A stretch of DNA of 64,000 bases. Source: Candidatus Chloroploca mongolica (GTDB taxonomy: Bacteria > Chloroflexota > Chloroflexia > Chloroflexales > Chloroflexaceae). This document shows, in pieces, positions 56,002-64,000 of this stretch; within the stretch, counting starts at the first letter, position 1; each line of letters opens with the position of its first letter. Both the position numbers and the translations under genes were made by a program. Below the pieces are notes generated by a model. It made no database searches. It was not told the origin of the DNA and worked only from the letters and a program-made list of their open reading frames with translations. The stretch spans positions 1 to 64,000 of the forward strand of contig NZ_SIJK02000018.1 of the NCBI RefSeq assembly GCF_004762035.2, read 5' to 3'.

Positions 56002-56571
56002 ATGATACGCGTCGTGGTAGACAGTATTCGCGTCAGCTTGCTCACCCAGAACAGGGTCGTTGTGCTGCGCGAAACCGACAGCAAGCGCTACCTCCCCATA
56101 TGGATCGGACCCTTTGAGGCTGATGCCATTGCCATGGCCATCCAGGGCCACGAACCGCAGCGCCCGATGACCCATGATCTGCTCAAAGCAACTATCGGCG
56201 ATCTGGGCGGCAGTATTACCCATATCTTTGTCAATGACATCCAGGACAACACCTTCTTTGCCCGCATTGTCATTGACCAACAAGGGAATACCGTTGAGGT
56301 CGACGCTCGACCGAGTGATGCCATAGCCCTGGCGGTCCGGACAGAAGTACCCATTTTTGTTGAAGATCATGTGATTGATCAGGCCGGGGTCTTTTTTGAT
56401 GAAGACGAGCAAGCTGAGATCAGCGAGCAAACACCCGGAACCTCAGAAGGTGAATCTGAAGGCGAAGTTGAATCTGAACTAAATGATGATTCAATGTCGA
56501 TTTTTCGTAATTTTATCAACACCCTCGATCTTGACGATCCACCCAAGGGCGGGCCAGAACAGGCATCCTAG
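56002..56571 (+). CDS. Bifunctional nuclease family (DUF151) protein
   Basis: A 189-residue protein. The BFN/DUF151 core (1-130) has the LRETDSKRYLPIWIGPFEADAIA and the VDARPSDAIALAVRTEVPIFV signatures. The remaining tail is acidic and low in complexity (Glu, Ser, Asp) and ends DDPPKGGPEQAS. Plant members have DNase/RNase activity; bacterial function is unclear. The start at ATG 56002 matches the MIRVVVDSIR family beginning. It flanks the DnaA-box cluster. Confidence 0.9.
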   Translation: MIRVVVDSIRVSLLTQNRVVVLRETDSKRYLPIWIGPFEADAIAMAIQGHEPQRPMTHDLLKATIGDLGGSITHIFVNDIQDNTFFARIVIDQQGNTVEVDARPSDAIALAVRTEVPIFVEDHVIDQAGVFFDEDEQAEISEQTPGTSEGESEGEVESELNDDSMSIFRNFINTLDLDDPPKGGPEQAS

Positions 56572-56584
56572 CATCCAAAGCGTA

Positions 56585-56840
56585 CGATTGTGTGGATAAC
56601 TGGCGCATATCTGTGGATAACTTTCGACAATTGTGGATAACTCTTCGCTTGACTCGTGGATGATGTGTGTACAGAATTCACTGTGGCAAGAAGAGACACC
56701 AGTTTTCCCCACCTTGTGATCGGCTATCCACAATCCGTGCCCAGCTTGCTTTGAGGCATCGGGCTGGCGAATCAATGACGTTATCCACGTTGTCCACATG
56801 CCTACTGTCATTGCTATGATCCTTCTCCTTTTATCAACAT
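56585..56840. other. Cluster of DnaA boxes, candidate replication origin (oriC)
   Basis: Three perfect TGTGGATAA boxes (complement of TTATCCACA) are at 56591-56599, 56612-56620 and 56632-56640, spaced 21 and 20 bp. A weaker CGTGGATGA is at 56655-56663. In the opposite orientation are CTATCCACA (56724-56732), TTATCCACG (56781-56789), TTGTCCACA (56790-56798) and TTATCAACA (56831-56839), each with one mismatch. An AT-rich run follows (56826-56863). Two oppositely oriented groups around a centre, next to an AT-rich stretch, are typical of bacterial origins. dnaA is not in the window, so a non-origin DnaA-titration site is possible. Confidence 0.7.
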
Positions 56841-56860
56841 GATCATGAATATGGTATAAT
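56831..56860 (+). promoter_or_regulatory. Promoter of SRP RNA gene
   Basis: TATAAT at 56855-56860 with TTATCA at 56831-56836 (18-bp spacer), 6 bp before the RNA start. The -35 overlaps the TTATCAACA DnaA box. Confidence 0.65.
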
Positions 56861-56866
56861 ACCTCT

Positions 56867-56956
56867 GGCACTGACAAACGGCAGATACGTGCTAAACCCC
56901 GCCAGGGCCGAAAGGCAGCAACGGTAGGTGCGTTCCTCTGGGTGTTTGGAAGTGCC
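56867..56956 (+). ncRNA. ffs: Signal recognition particle RNA (4.5S type)
   Basis: An approximately 90-nt RNA. GGCACT at the 5' end pairs with AGTGCC at the 3' end, and the conserved apical domain GCCAGGGCCGAAAGGCAGCAACGGTAGG matches the Ffh-binding helix 8 (tetraloop-like GAAA and the AGCA symmetric loop). It binds Ffh for cotranslational targeting of membrane proteins. It has its own promoter and terminator. Confidence 0.9.
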
Positions 56957-56973
56957 AAATCTTTTGAATGACA

Positions 56974-57000
56974 AAACGCCGCCCCTTGGGGGCGGCGTTT
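56974..57000 (+). terminator. Rho-independent terminator of SRP RNA
   Basis: A 12-bp GC-rich stem (56974-56985 with 56989-57000) with a 3-nt loop, followed by a TTGTTGTTG tract. Confidence 0.88.
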
Positions 57001-57020
57001 GTTGTTGTTGTCAAAAGCTT

Positions 57021-57434
57021 CTACCGGTTTGCTTCATCCAGCTGGCTCGGCCCAAAACTATGTGGCAACAATTCGTGAGGTGAGGTACGGCGCTCGTCAC
57101 CCTGGAGATTGAGCAGAAGAACCTCACACTGTGGCGCAAGCTCGATCATCACCTGACGACACGCCCCACATGGGCTGGCAACATCATCAGTAGCGGTGAC
57201 CACCGCCAGCGCCAGAATTTCACGCTCGCCGGCGGCATAGGCACTATAGATGGCTACGCGCTCAGCGCACATCGTCAACGGATAGGCCGCGTTCTCGATG
57301 TTTCCGCCGCAAAAGATCTTGCCCGACGCAGTCAAGACTGCTGCCCCAACCTGAAAACGTGAGTAGGGCGCGTAGGCCAGGTTGCGAGCGTTCTGCGCGG
57401 CGGTAGCGAGCGCCTCGTAGTCAACCAGGGTCAT
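57021..57434 (-). CDS. cdd: Cytidine deaminase
   Basis: A 137-residue zinc cytidine deaminase (cytidine to uridine salvage) with CAERVAIYSA (zinc Cys and catalytic Glu) and PCGACRQV (two zinc Cys). AAGGAGG stands 6 nt before the ATG. It overlaps the end of the CNNM gene upstream by 14 bp. Length is typical for the homotetrameric form. Confidence 0.96.
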   Translation of the reverse strand: MTLVDYEALATAAQNARNLAYAPYSRFQVGAAVLTASGKIFCGGNIENAAYPLTMCAERVAIYSAYAAGEREILALAVVTATDDVASPCGACRQVMIELAPQCEVLLLNLQGDERRTSPHELLPHSFGPSQLDEANR

Positions 57435-58827
57435 GCTTACCTCCTTCGTTCAAGATACTCATCGCGACGGCAAGCCCTGGGGTACTGGAACTTGGCATTC
57501 CTGGTTGACTAGGCGCAGCAACATTGGGCATGCCTGACGTGTGGGGCATGTCGTCGAGTGCCGGCGAGGAGCGGATCAGTTGCAGTTTCTGGGCACGAAT
57601 CCCTTTGACTGCCAGCACCCGTACCGTCAATTCGTCGAGCACGATCGCATCGTCTACCCGTGGAACCCGTCCTAAGGTCTCGTACACGAGACCACCAATG
57701 CGCTCAGCCGCAGTCGACGTGATGTTGAGGTCAAGCAACTCGTTGATATCATAGATTGGGACACGCGCATTGACAAGATAACTTCCATCGGCCAGCGGTT
57801 GCACTGACGGGCCTTCGGTATCGTACTCGTCCTGGATCTCGCCGACAATCTGTTCGATCAGGTCTTCAATGGTCGCCAGACCGGCCGTGCCGCCGTACTC
57901 ATCGACAATGACGGCCAGATGCACCTTGCGGTGCTGCAAATCTTCGAGGAGTGCGTTGACCTTCATTGTCTCAGGGACAAAGTGGGCTGGACGGAGCACG
58001 CTTTCAATCGTTTGATCGAGTTTGCCCTGGCGGAGGATCGGGATAAGATCTTTGGCATAGAGGATACCCGCGATCTGGTCAATCGTCTCGGTATAGACGG
58101 GAATACGGGAATGGCCACTGTTACTCACCATATCGAGCGCTTCTTCGAGCGAGGACTCAAGCTCAATCCCCACAATATCGACCCGGGGCACCATAATCTC
58201 GCGCAGCAGCGTATCGCCAAATTCAAAGACGCTCTCGATCATCTCGCGCTCATCATGCTCGATGAAGCCCTCTTCTTCCCCAACATTTACCAGCATCCGT
58301 AGCTCTTCTTCGGTGACAAGCGGGGTGGCTGGCGACTCTTTCCCGCTGAGCCAGCGGTAAAGTGGGCGGAGGGGCAGACTGACGAGGCCAATCAAAGGTG
58401 TCAGGAGCAAGACAAGCAGACTCATCGGTGTCGCAAGCAGGCGTGCGGTTGCAGCTGGATTGCGTGTTGCGAGTGCTTTGGGTACCACTTCGCTCATCGT
58501 CAGCATCACGACCAACAAGCCGAGTAAGCCGGCGACCGTGGCCCACAGACCAGATGTCCCGACCACACCAAGCGTCAGACTGGTTGCCAGAATAGTCAGA
58601 CTGATATTGAGCAGCAGGATCGTCGTTTTGAAGCGATAGGGATCATCAAGCAGGTGGGTAATGGTGCGATGCGTCCGAGGGCTACTCTGATCGAGGAGCG
58701 TATGCAAGCGGTGCCGACTGATCGAGGTAAAGGCAGCATCAACCGCCGACGTAAAGGCCAGCAGCACAAGGCAGAGGCCGATACCAACGAGCAACAAACT
58801 AGGGCCAGGGTCCTCCAACAAGATCAT
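57421..58827 (-). CDS. CNNM/CorC-type transporter-associated protein with CBS pair
   Basis: A 468-residue membrane protein. DUF21/CNNM domain with about four helices (residues 10-170), a CBS pair (about 200-330) with EEEGFIEHDEREMIESVFEFGDT before it, and a C-terminal CorC/HlyC (TerC-like) domain with DEYGGTAGLATIEDLIEQIVGEIQDEYD. These proteins are linked to Mg2+/Co2+ efflux. The ATG at 58827 is taken rather than the distant one at 58881; a TTG at 58821 with AGAAGG 7 nt upstream is equally possible. The Pro/Ser-rich tail (about 430-468) is unusual. Confidence 0.88.
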   Translation of the reverse strand: MILLEDPGPSLLLVGIGLCLVLLAFTSAVDAAFTSISRHRLHTLLDQSSPRTHRTITHLLDDPYRFKTTILLLNISLTILATSLTLGVVGTSGLWATVAGLLGLLVVMLTMSEVVPKALATRNPAATARLLATPMSLLVLLLTPLIGLVSLPLRPLYRWLSGKESPATPLVTEEELRMLVNVGEEEGFIEHDEREMIESVFEFGDTLLREIMVPRVDIVGIELESSLEEALDMVSNSGHSRIPVYTETIDQIAGILYAKDLIPILRQGKLDQTIESVLRPAHFVPETMKVNALLEDLQHRKVHLAVIVDEYGGTAGLATIEDLIEQIVGEIQDEYDTEGPSVQPLADGSYLVNARVPIYDINELLDLNITSTAAERIGGLVYETLGRVPRVDDAIVLDELTVRVLAVKGIRAQKLQLIRSSPALDDMPHTSGMPNVAAPSQPGMPSSSTPGLAVAMSILNEGGKHDPG

Positions 58828-58944
58828 TCCTTCTGCTAATGACCAGTTGTAGCTTGTGCAATGCAGCGTGCGCGGCATCAAGCCGCGTGCAGCAATGAAA
58901 CAGAGGCCAGGGTGCCCCTCCGAGGGGCGCTCAACTGGTCAAAC

Positions 58945-59883
58945 TTATGAAAAGAGTGCGCTCAGCGAGAGATCTTTATGAATACGCATAATTGCTTCGG
59001 CGAAGAGCGGGGCGACACTAATCGTGCGCACGCGGGCCGACGAAGCCTCGCTACTTTGCGGGATCGTATTGGTAATCAAGGTCTCGATCAGATCCGAGCG
59101 TCCAATAATTGAGAGGGCATCAGCTGAAAAGACGCCGTGGGTTGCGCAGGCATAGACTTTGGTTGCCCCGCGCTCGATCAATGCCTCGGCGGCTTCAACG
59201 AGCGTGCTCCCAGTCGAGATCATATCATCAACAATGATCGCTGTTTTGCCTTCGACCTCACCAACCATTTCGAGCACCTCGGAGGTATCAGGCTCGGGGC
59301 GTTGTTTGGCAATAATCGCCAGGTTCGCCCCCATGCGCTCACGAAAGCGATTTGCTCGCCCCACCCCACCGGCATCCGGCGAAACGACAACCGGATTTGA
59401 TAAGTTCATGGTGTGAATATAATCGGCCAGGAGCGGTCCAGCTTGCAAGTGATCAACTGGGATGTCAAAAAAACCTTCGATGGCCGGGGTGTGCAGATCC
59501 ATTGTCAATACGCGATCAGCCCCGGCGGTACGGATCAGGTTTGCGACCAGTTTGGCCGAAATAGGCTCACGTCCGGCCGTCTTCTTCTCTTGTTTGGCAT
59601 ACCCATAGTAAGGAATGACCGCGGTGACCCGGTTGGCTGAAGCCCGACGCAGGGCGTCGATCATCAGCAGCAACTCCATCAAGTGATGATCGACAGGATT
59701 GCACGTTGGTTGAATCACAAAGACATCGCAGCCCCGGACATTATCATGAATCTTGATCCTGGTCTCACCGTTCTTAAATTGACCAACCAACGCACGTCCA
59801 ACTGACATACGCAGACACGTTGCAATCTCTTTTGCTAACTCGGGGTTGGCTGATCCGCTAAAGATGAGTAGCCGACCGTCCAT
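58945..59883 (-). CDS. prs: Ribose-phosphate pyrophosphokinase
   Basis: A 312-residue PRPP synthase (ribose 5-phosphate + ATP to PRPP). The start at ATG 59883 is chosen: AAGGA lies 8 nt upstream and MDGRLLIFSGSANP is the family start; the 59952 start would add a hydrophobic 23-residue lead of no family likeness. Motifs: FKNGET, AVIPYYGYAKQEKK (flexible loop, with YGYAKQEKKTAGRE), VSPDAGGVGRA and the PRPP loop IVDDMISTGST. PRPP feeds the his and pyrimidine genes. Confidence 0.95.
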   Translation of the reverse strand: MDGRLLIFSGSANPELAKEIATCLRMSVGRALVGQFKNGETRIKIHDNVRGCDVFVIQPTCNPVDHHLMELLLMIDALRRASANRVTAVIPYYGYAKQEKKTAGREPISAKLVANLIRTAGADRVLTMDLHTPAIEGFFDIPVDHLQAGPLLADYIHTMNLSNPVVVSPDAGGVGRANRFRERMGANLAIIAKQRPEPDTSEVLEMVGEVEGKTAIIVDDMISTGSTLVEAAEALIERGATKVYACATHGVFSADALSIIGRSDLIETLITNTIPQSSEASSARVRTISVAPLFAEAIMRIHKDLSLSALFS

Positions 59884-60056
59884 CACTTCGTTCCTTATCT
59901 GTATGACTGATCCACAACCAGAAGCAAAAAAAAAGAAACACAGCAAAGCCATGCTCCACTGCGTTGGTGATCAGCGGTACTGGCGGTCATCGGAAATGCC
60001 GTAGGGCATTGTGCTCCACGCTCCACCTTTGATTCTGCCAGTCAGACAACATACAG

Positions 60057-60130
60057 TGGCTGCCGGGCCAGGATTCGAACCTGGACAGACGGATTCAAAG
60101 TCCGCCGTGCTACCATTACACAACCCGGCA
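60057..60130 (-). tRNA. tRNA-Gln (anticodon TTG)
   Basis: On the minus strand: acceptor TGCCGGG/CCCGGCA, D-loop with AATGGTAGCAC, anticodon arm GCGGA-CTTTGAA-TCCGT with anticodon TTG, T arm CAGG-TTCGAAT-CCTG, discriminator G and encoded CCA. A TATAAT -10 at 60141-60146 is placed 10 bp upstream. The rest of 59884-60427 holds the hairpin at 60214-60250 and no gene. Confidence 0.95.
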
Positions 60131-60213
60131 CCACGCTTCCATTATAACACACTCTGCCAAGGACCTCACCGCATTCCCTCACGGTAAGGATTCACAGTTG
60201 GGGTAACAGGCAA

Positions 60214-60250
60214 GCCTGGGAGCGAGGGCGGGACGCCCTCGCTCCCAGGC
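60214..60250. repeat. 17-bp perfect hairpin, GGA loop
   Basis: GCCTGGGAGCGAGGGCG at 60214-60230 pairs with 60234-60250. It is upstream of the O-methyltransferase gene and downstream of no coding gene on the plus strand. Possibly a dispersed repeat. Confidence 0.7.
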
Positions 60251-60427
60251 GAAGGGTGAACACGTACCTCTCACGCAGGGCAGGGCGGAGTGTGATACAA
60301 TCATCGCGTACAAAATCAACCAGCGGTGCTGTTTTGTTACTGGACTGTTCGCGGTTCTTTGTCTCATCGGCAAGCCTGGATGGTGTGTATGCCTGAAAAA
60401 ACAGTAAAGATGGAGTGAGGTGAGCTT

Positions 60428-61078
60428 GTGCGTTACGACATTACGAATATTGCGATTGAGGACTATTTGCTCGATTTGATGCCGCCCCGTGATCAGGTTC
60501 TGGCTAACCTTGAAGAACGTGCGCGTGTTCAAGGGCTGTCGCTGGTTGGTCCCGTGCAGGGCCAGTTTCTCTATCTGCAGGCGCTCTCTATGCAGGCCCG
60601 CAAGACGCTAGAGATTGGGATTACGACGGGCTATGCCGCGATGTATCTGCTGCGTGCCATGGTGCAGACCGATGGGCATCTGACGGCGATTGAACGCCAT
60701 GCTGATCGCGTGGAATTTGCTTCGCAGTTGATTGGTCAGGCGGGCCTCAGTGAGAAGGTGACCATCCATCATGGTGAATGGGCCGAGGTGATGCCCACGC
60801 TTGACCATGACTATGACCTGATCTTTCTTGATGTGCTGCGAAGTGCTTCGAGTGAGGGCCATGCCCTTGAGTCACTTGAGTTGTGTGTTCCGTTGCTGCG
60901 CTCGGGCGGGCTACTCATTGCTGATAATGTGCTTTGTAGCGCTCAGGTGCTTGAAGAGGATGCCCCACCGCTGGTGCGTGGTATTCAGCAGTTCAACCGC
61001 ACATTGATGAACCATCCCCAGCTCGAGTCAGTGATCCTGCCGCTGCGTGATGGGGTCGCGCTTAGCCGTAAGAAGTAA
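60428..61078 (+). CDS. O-methyltransferase family 3 (SAM-dependent)
   Basis: A 216-residue class I methyltransferase like catechol/caffeoyl-CoA O-methyltransferases. TLEIGITTGYAAMYLLRAM is motif I; TAIERHADRVEFA binds the SAM ribose; DLIFLDVLRSASS and GGLLIADNVL carry the metal-ligand positions in the family. The GTG start is preceded by GGAG. It is 16 nt ahead of a stress-response phosphatase gene. Substrate unknown. Confidence 0.87.
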   Translation: MRYDITNIAIEDYLLDLMPPRDQVLANLEERARVQGLSLVGPVQGQFLYLQALSMQARKTLEIGITTGYAAMYLLRAMVQTDGHLTAIERHADRVEFASQLIGQAGLSEKVTIHHGEWAEVMPTLDHDYDLIFLDVLRSASSEGHALESLELCVPLLRSGGLLIADNVLCSAQVLEEDAPPLVRGIQQFNRTLMNHPQLESVILPLRDGVALSRKK

Positions 61079-61094
61079 TGCTGTTGAGTTGAGC

Positions 61095-62978
61095 ATGCCT
61101 CCTTTTGATAGGCAACAACGCAACAATGATCTCGCGATTCTCAGTGCTTTGGCCGCGACACTGCATCATGCGGTGGATCTGCGCGAGACGCTTGACATTG
61201 CTCTGGGCCATATTGTTGACCTGATGGGTCTGACAACCGGCTGGATTTTTCTCAAAGACGAGGGTGATCATTATACGCTGGCGGCGCGTCACCATGTGCC
61301 GCCAGCGCTTGCCTATCCTGGTCCGGCCTGGGATGGCGATTGCACATGCCAGGATCTTTGTCAGGCTGGTAAACTCGACCACTCGGTGGCAATGCTTGAG
61401 TGTTCGCGCCTCCGTGATGCCGTCGGTGATAAACGTGGCCTTGCTCAGCACGCTTCGGTTCCGATCACCAGTACCGATGGGTTGCTGGGCTTGTTGAATG
61501 TCGCCACAACTCGCTGGGGCCGTCTTGCCCCTGCCGATCTGCAGTTGCTTACCATTGCGGGGCACATGCTTGGAATGGCGATGGCTCGCCTTCATCTCTA
61601 CGAACAGGTGAAGGTGCGTCGGGTGCAAGAGCAACGTGCGCTGCTCTCTCTCTCGCAGGATCTCTTGATGAGTGAGTCACTTGAGCCTGCGCTGCAACGT
61701 TTGACTCGGGTGGGAACCCGTTTGCTCGAGGCCGATGCCTGTGCCTTTGTCGAGGCTGATGAACTCGCAGGCCGTGCGGTGCTGCGGGCGGCGCATGGTT
61801 GGCAGCTTCCCGCGCATGCACCCTGGCCGTTGCCCCTCGATCCCTCTAGTCCCCACCTCTGGTATTTGCCCGAACGCGCAACTAGTTTGAGTGATGAGGC
61901 ACTGGCCGAGTTGCCGCCATTGCTGCGCCAGCAACACTTCAAAGGCTATCTTGGGCTACCGGTGGAACTGGGTGGTGTCCCGGTTGGGACGCTGATGGTG
62001 GCGAGCCGTAGCCCGCGACTGTTTCTTGATGATGAAGCGCAGTTACTTGGCATTCTTTCTAATTTGCTGGTGCAGACCCTTGAACGTGAACGCCTCCAGT
62101 ATGAGGCTATGGCCCGCGAAAAGCTTGAGCAAGAGCTTGAGCTTGCCCGTGAGATCCAGGCAAGTTTTTTGCCCAATTGTTGCCCGGTCATGGCTGGCTA
62201 TCAAATCGAGGCCTATTACCGGGCGGCCCGTCAGGTTGGAGGCGATTTCTACGATTTTATCCCGTTGCCTGCACGTTCTGCGTCACCATCCGCCGTACCT
62301 TCTGTGCGAGCGCAGTCGTCTTCGGTGGTCTATCGCGGTGGCACGCGTATCGCAACACCTGAAGCGCCCGACCTCTCGACGGCACAGCGCATAGGGATTG
62401 TGATTGCCGATGTGACCGATAAAGGGGTGCCAGCGGCCCTCTTTATGGCCCTCTCGCGGACGCTGCTTCGAGCGACGGCGATTGATGGACGCCGCCCCGA
62501 TGAGGTACTCGAGCGGGCCAATCGTCTGATCCTCGCCGACTCACGGGCTGGGCTTTTTGTGACCTGTTTTTATGCGATCATCGAGATCGATACCGGGTTG
62601 GTCAGTTTTGCCAATGGCGGCCACAACTATCCGTTGCTCTGGCAGGCGGCTACACGTACGGTACGCCCGCTACGTGCCCAGGGCATTGTGCTCGGCATTG
62701 TGCCTGAACCAACCTTTGAGTTGCAAGAGTTTGTGATGGCCCCCGGTGATGTGCTGCTCTTTTATACCGATGGCATCACTGAGGCAATGAATCAGGCCCG
62801 TGAGCTCTTTGGTGATGAGCGCTTGACCGAGATCTTGATTGCCAATCATCAGCGGAGTCCTGAAGAGATTATTCAGGCCGTCCTCGCCCACGTGACGGCT
62901 TTTGCCAGTGGGCAGAACCAGTCTGATGATATCACGATGGTTGTTATCAAACGCAATGCTACGCCGTCGGCAGCGTAA
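61095..62978 (+). CDS. GAF-GAF-PP2C (RsbU/SpoIIE-type) serine phosphatase
   Basis: A 627-residue soluble protein. GAF 1 (about 10-160) carries an unusual D-C-T-C-Q-D-L-C metal-type cluster; GAF 2 (about 175-330); a coiled linker EQELELAREIQASFLP; and an SpoIIE-type phosphatase (about 385-620) with the GGDFYDF and IADVTDKGVPAALFM Mn2+ sites, FANGGHNYPLLW, and QSDDITMVVI. A low-complexity insert (about 405-440) splits the phosphatase. RsbU-type enzymes dephosphorylate an anti-sigma-factor antagonist, but no RsbV/RsbW is nearby. The ATG at 61095 begins the family-like region. Confidence 0.9.
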   Translation: MPPFDRQQRNNDLAILSALAATLHHAVDLRETLDIALGHIVDLMGLTTGWIFLKDEGDHYTLAARHHVPPALAYPGPAWDGDCTCQDLCQAGKLDHSVAMLECSRLRDAVGDKRGLAQHASVPITSTDGLLGLLNVATTRWGRLAPADLQLLTIAGHMLGMAMARLHLYEQVKVRRVQEQRALLSLSQDLLMSESLEPALQRLTRVGTRLLEADACAFVEADELAGRAVLRAAHGWQLPAHAPWPLPLDPSSPHLWYLPERATSLSDEALAELPPLLRQQHFKGYLGLPVELGGVPVGTLMVASRSPRLFLDDEAQLLGILSNLLVQTLERERLQYEAMAREKLEQELELAREIQASFLPNCCPVMAGYQIEAYYRAARQVGGDFYDFIPLPARSASPSAVPSVRAQSSSVVYRGGTRIATPEAPDLSTAQRIGIVIADVTDKGVPAALFMALSRTLLRATAIDGRRPDEVLERANRLILADSRAGLFVTCFYAIIEIDTGLVSFANGGHNYPLLWQAATRTVRPLRAQGIVLGIVPEPTFELQEFVMAPGDVLLFYTDGITEAMNQARELFGDERLTEILIANHQRSPEEIIQAVLAHVTAFASGQNQSDDITMVVIKRNATPSAA

Positions 62979-64000
62979 AGCTGAAGGTGCTGCCCTGGCC
63001 TTCGATGCTGTTAACACTCAATCGCCCGCCATGACCCTCAACGAGGTGTTTGGCAATCGCTAGGCCCAGCCCGGTGCCGCCGGCATTGCGCGTGCGGGCT
63101 CGATCAACTTTGTAGAACCGCTCAAAGATGCGCGGCAGATCCTGCGCCGGAATGCCCACTCCGGTATCACGCACGCTGATCTCGAGCCATGTGTTTGGGG
63201 TTCCATTGTTCGCGCCTTCGTCATTGTTCAAGAGGTGGGTGCAGATGATGACAATGCCCCCGGGTGAACTGAACTTGACGGCGTTGTGCAGCAGGTTGAG
63301 CAAGACCTGCCCAATGCGATCCCCATCCATCAAGATCTGCAGATCCTCGTGACTATATTCTGCCGAGACCTCGATCTGTTTGCGCTCGGCCTGCGGTTTG
63401 ATGCGCTCGATCGCACGCTCGATCACGGGTCTGACCGGGGTTGGGGCCAGTTTCAACGTCACGCGCCCCGATTCGATCTGCGAGAGTTCGTGCAGTTCGT
63501 CGACGAGTTGGGTGATGGCATCAACCTCTTCGGTCATTTGCCCGAGCATCCGCCGTGTTACGTCGGGTGGTGGCTCGGATTGCACGGTCTCAACCAGGAG
63601 TTTGAGTGAAGCAAGTGGGGTGCGTAGCTCATGCGAGACATTGGCAACGAGATCGCGGCGCGAGCGCTCGAGCATGCTGATCTGAGTCAGATCGCGAATC
63701 AAGATCAAGGCCCCTGATCCGGGTTGACCTGGTTCCAGCGCGTTGCACGAGAGGCGCAGGATGCGCCCGCTGATGATTGGCTTCATGGTCATCTGACGTG
63801 GTTCGCCATCGCGCAAGACTTCATCAACCAGCAGATCGGCCTGATGATCACGAAGCAGGGCGATCAAGCCCTGGCCGAGCACCGGGCGGTTCAGTTCAAA
63901 GGTTTCATTGGCGCTGCGGTTAAGGTAGCGCACCTGGCGGTTGCCATCCACGACGACGAGGCCAACGTCAATGGTTGCCGCGACTGCTTGAAAAAGGGGA
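62959..64000 (-). CDS. PAS-containing sensor histidine kinase (5' end outside window)
   Basis: The frame runs from a stop at 62959 to the window end without a stop, and the residues before the GTG at 63951 (VGLVVVDGNRQVRYLN) continue a PAS fold, so the gene begins beyond 64000. It has a PAS (in part), HisKA with the SHELRTP His, the N-box NLLHNAVKF, DTGVG and GTGLG ATP motifs. It resembles PhoR-type kinases. Its 3' end overlaps the phosphatase gene by 20 bp (convergent). Membrane segments, if any, are outside. Confidence 0.9.
   Translation of the reverse strand, partial: PLFQAVAATIDVGLVVVDGNRQVRYLNRSANETFELNRPVLGQGLIALLRDHQADLLVDEVLRDGEPRQMTMKPIISGRILRLSCNALEPGQPGSGALILIRDLTQISMLERSRRDLVANVSHELRTPLASLKLLVETVQSEPPPDVTRRMLGQMTEEVDAITQLVDELHELSQIESGRVTLKLAPTPVRPVIERAIERIKPQAERKQIEVSAEYSHEDLQILMDGDRIGQVLLNLLHNAVKFSSPGGIVIICTHLLNNDEGANNGTPNTWLEISVRDTGVGIPAQDLPRIFERFYKVDRARTRNAGGTGLGLAIAKHLVEGHGGRLSVNSIEGQGSTFSFTLPTA

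Noticed and set aside
59884-59952. Hydrophobic N-terminal extension of PRPP synthase as a signal peptide
   Set aside because: PRPP synthase is cytoplasmic, the family start is at 59883 with a good ribosome binding site, and the extension is unlike homologues.

Overview
The window looks like the chromosome of a filamentous or otherwise surface-active member of the Chloroflexota, probably class Chloroflexia. This is inferred from the mix of gene families, frequent GTG/TTG starts, very long gene-terminal hairpins, V/E/T-rich linkers behind lipoprotein signals, and NACHT and multi-PAS proteins. There is no rRNA or phylogenetic marker that fixes the genus. No insertion sequence, prophage or CRISPR array was seen.

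Layout. 1-11.4 kb (minus): the 5' 9.1 kb of a giant Calx-beta-type surface protein whose distal part is at least 18 exact 348-bp tandem repeats, preceded by an overlapping PAS-containing histidine kinase. 11.6-17.8 kb: a short DarA/YaaQ-like protein and a glycosyltransferase (plus), then a DUF1269 protein, an FAD oxidoreductase coupled to a UbiA prenyltransferase, and a second histidine kinase (minus). 17.8-21.6 kb: a phnDCEE-type phosphonate/phosphate importer behind five hexamer-like boxes at exact 11-bp spacing (candidate Pho box). 21.6-31 kb: msrB; a hydrolase-trmD-THUMP methyltransferase operon; hisH-hisA-coiled-coil; a histone-deacetylase-family hydrolase; and a GH13 relative without its catalytic residues. 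31.4-34 kb: an amidohydrolase fused to a CYTH domain, and coaE. 34.2-41.5 kb (minus): a complete Opp/Dpp ABC transporter operon whose substrate-binding protein is circularly permuted, followed by an enoyl-CoA hydratase. 41.8-56 kb: a PAS/GAF/HD-GYP c-di-GMP phosphodiesterase, an LCAT-like lipase, a degenerate polyprenyl synthase, a penicillin acylase/GH13/metallophosphoesterase operon, and a NACHT-FGE fusion. 56-64 kb: a bifunctional-nuclease-family protein, a cluster of DnaA boxes that looks like a replication origin, the SRP RNA, cdd, a CNNM/CorC protein, prs, tRNA-Gln, an O-methyltransferase, an RsbU-type phosphatase, and a histidine kinase cut by the window end.

Most striking points: (1) the circularly permuted solute-binding protein of the Opp operon; (2) the MTA/adenosine-deaminase-like amidohydrolase-CYTH fusion; (3) the DnaA-box cluster at 56.59-56.84 kb; (4) the periodic Pho box; (5) the homogenised 348-bp repeat array; and (6) two apparent pseudoenzymes (GH13-like and polyprenyl-synthase-like). 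No database search was possible, so family names rest on recognised motifs.
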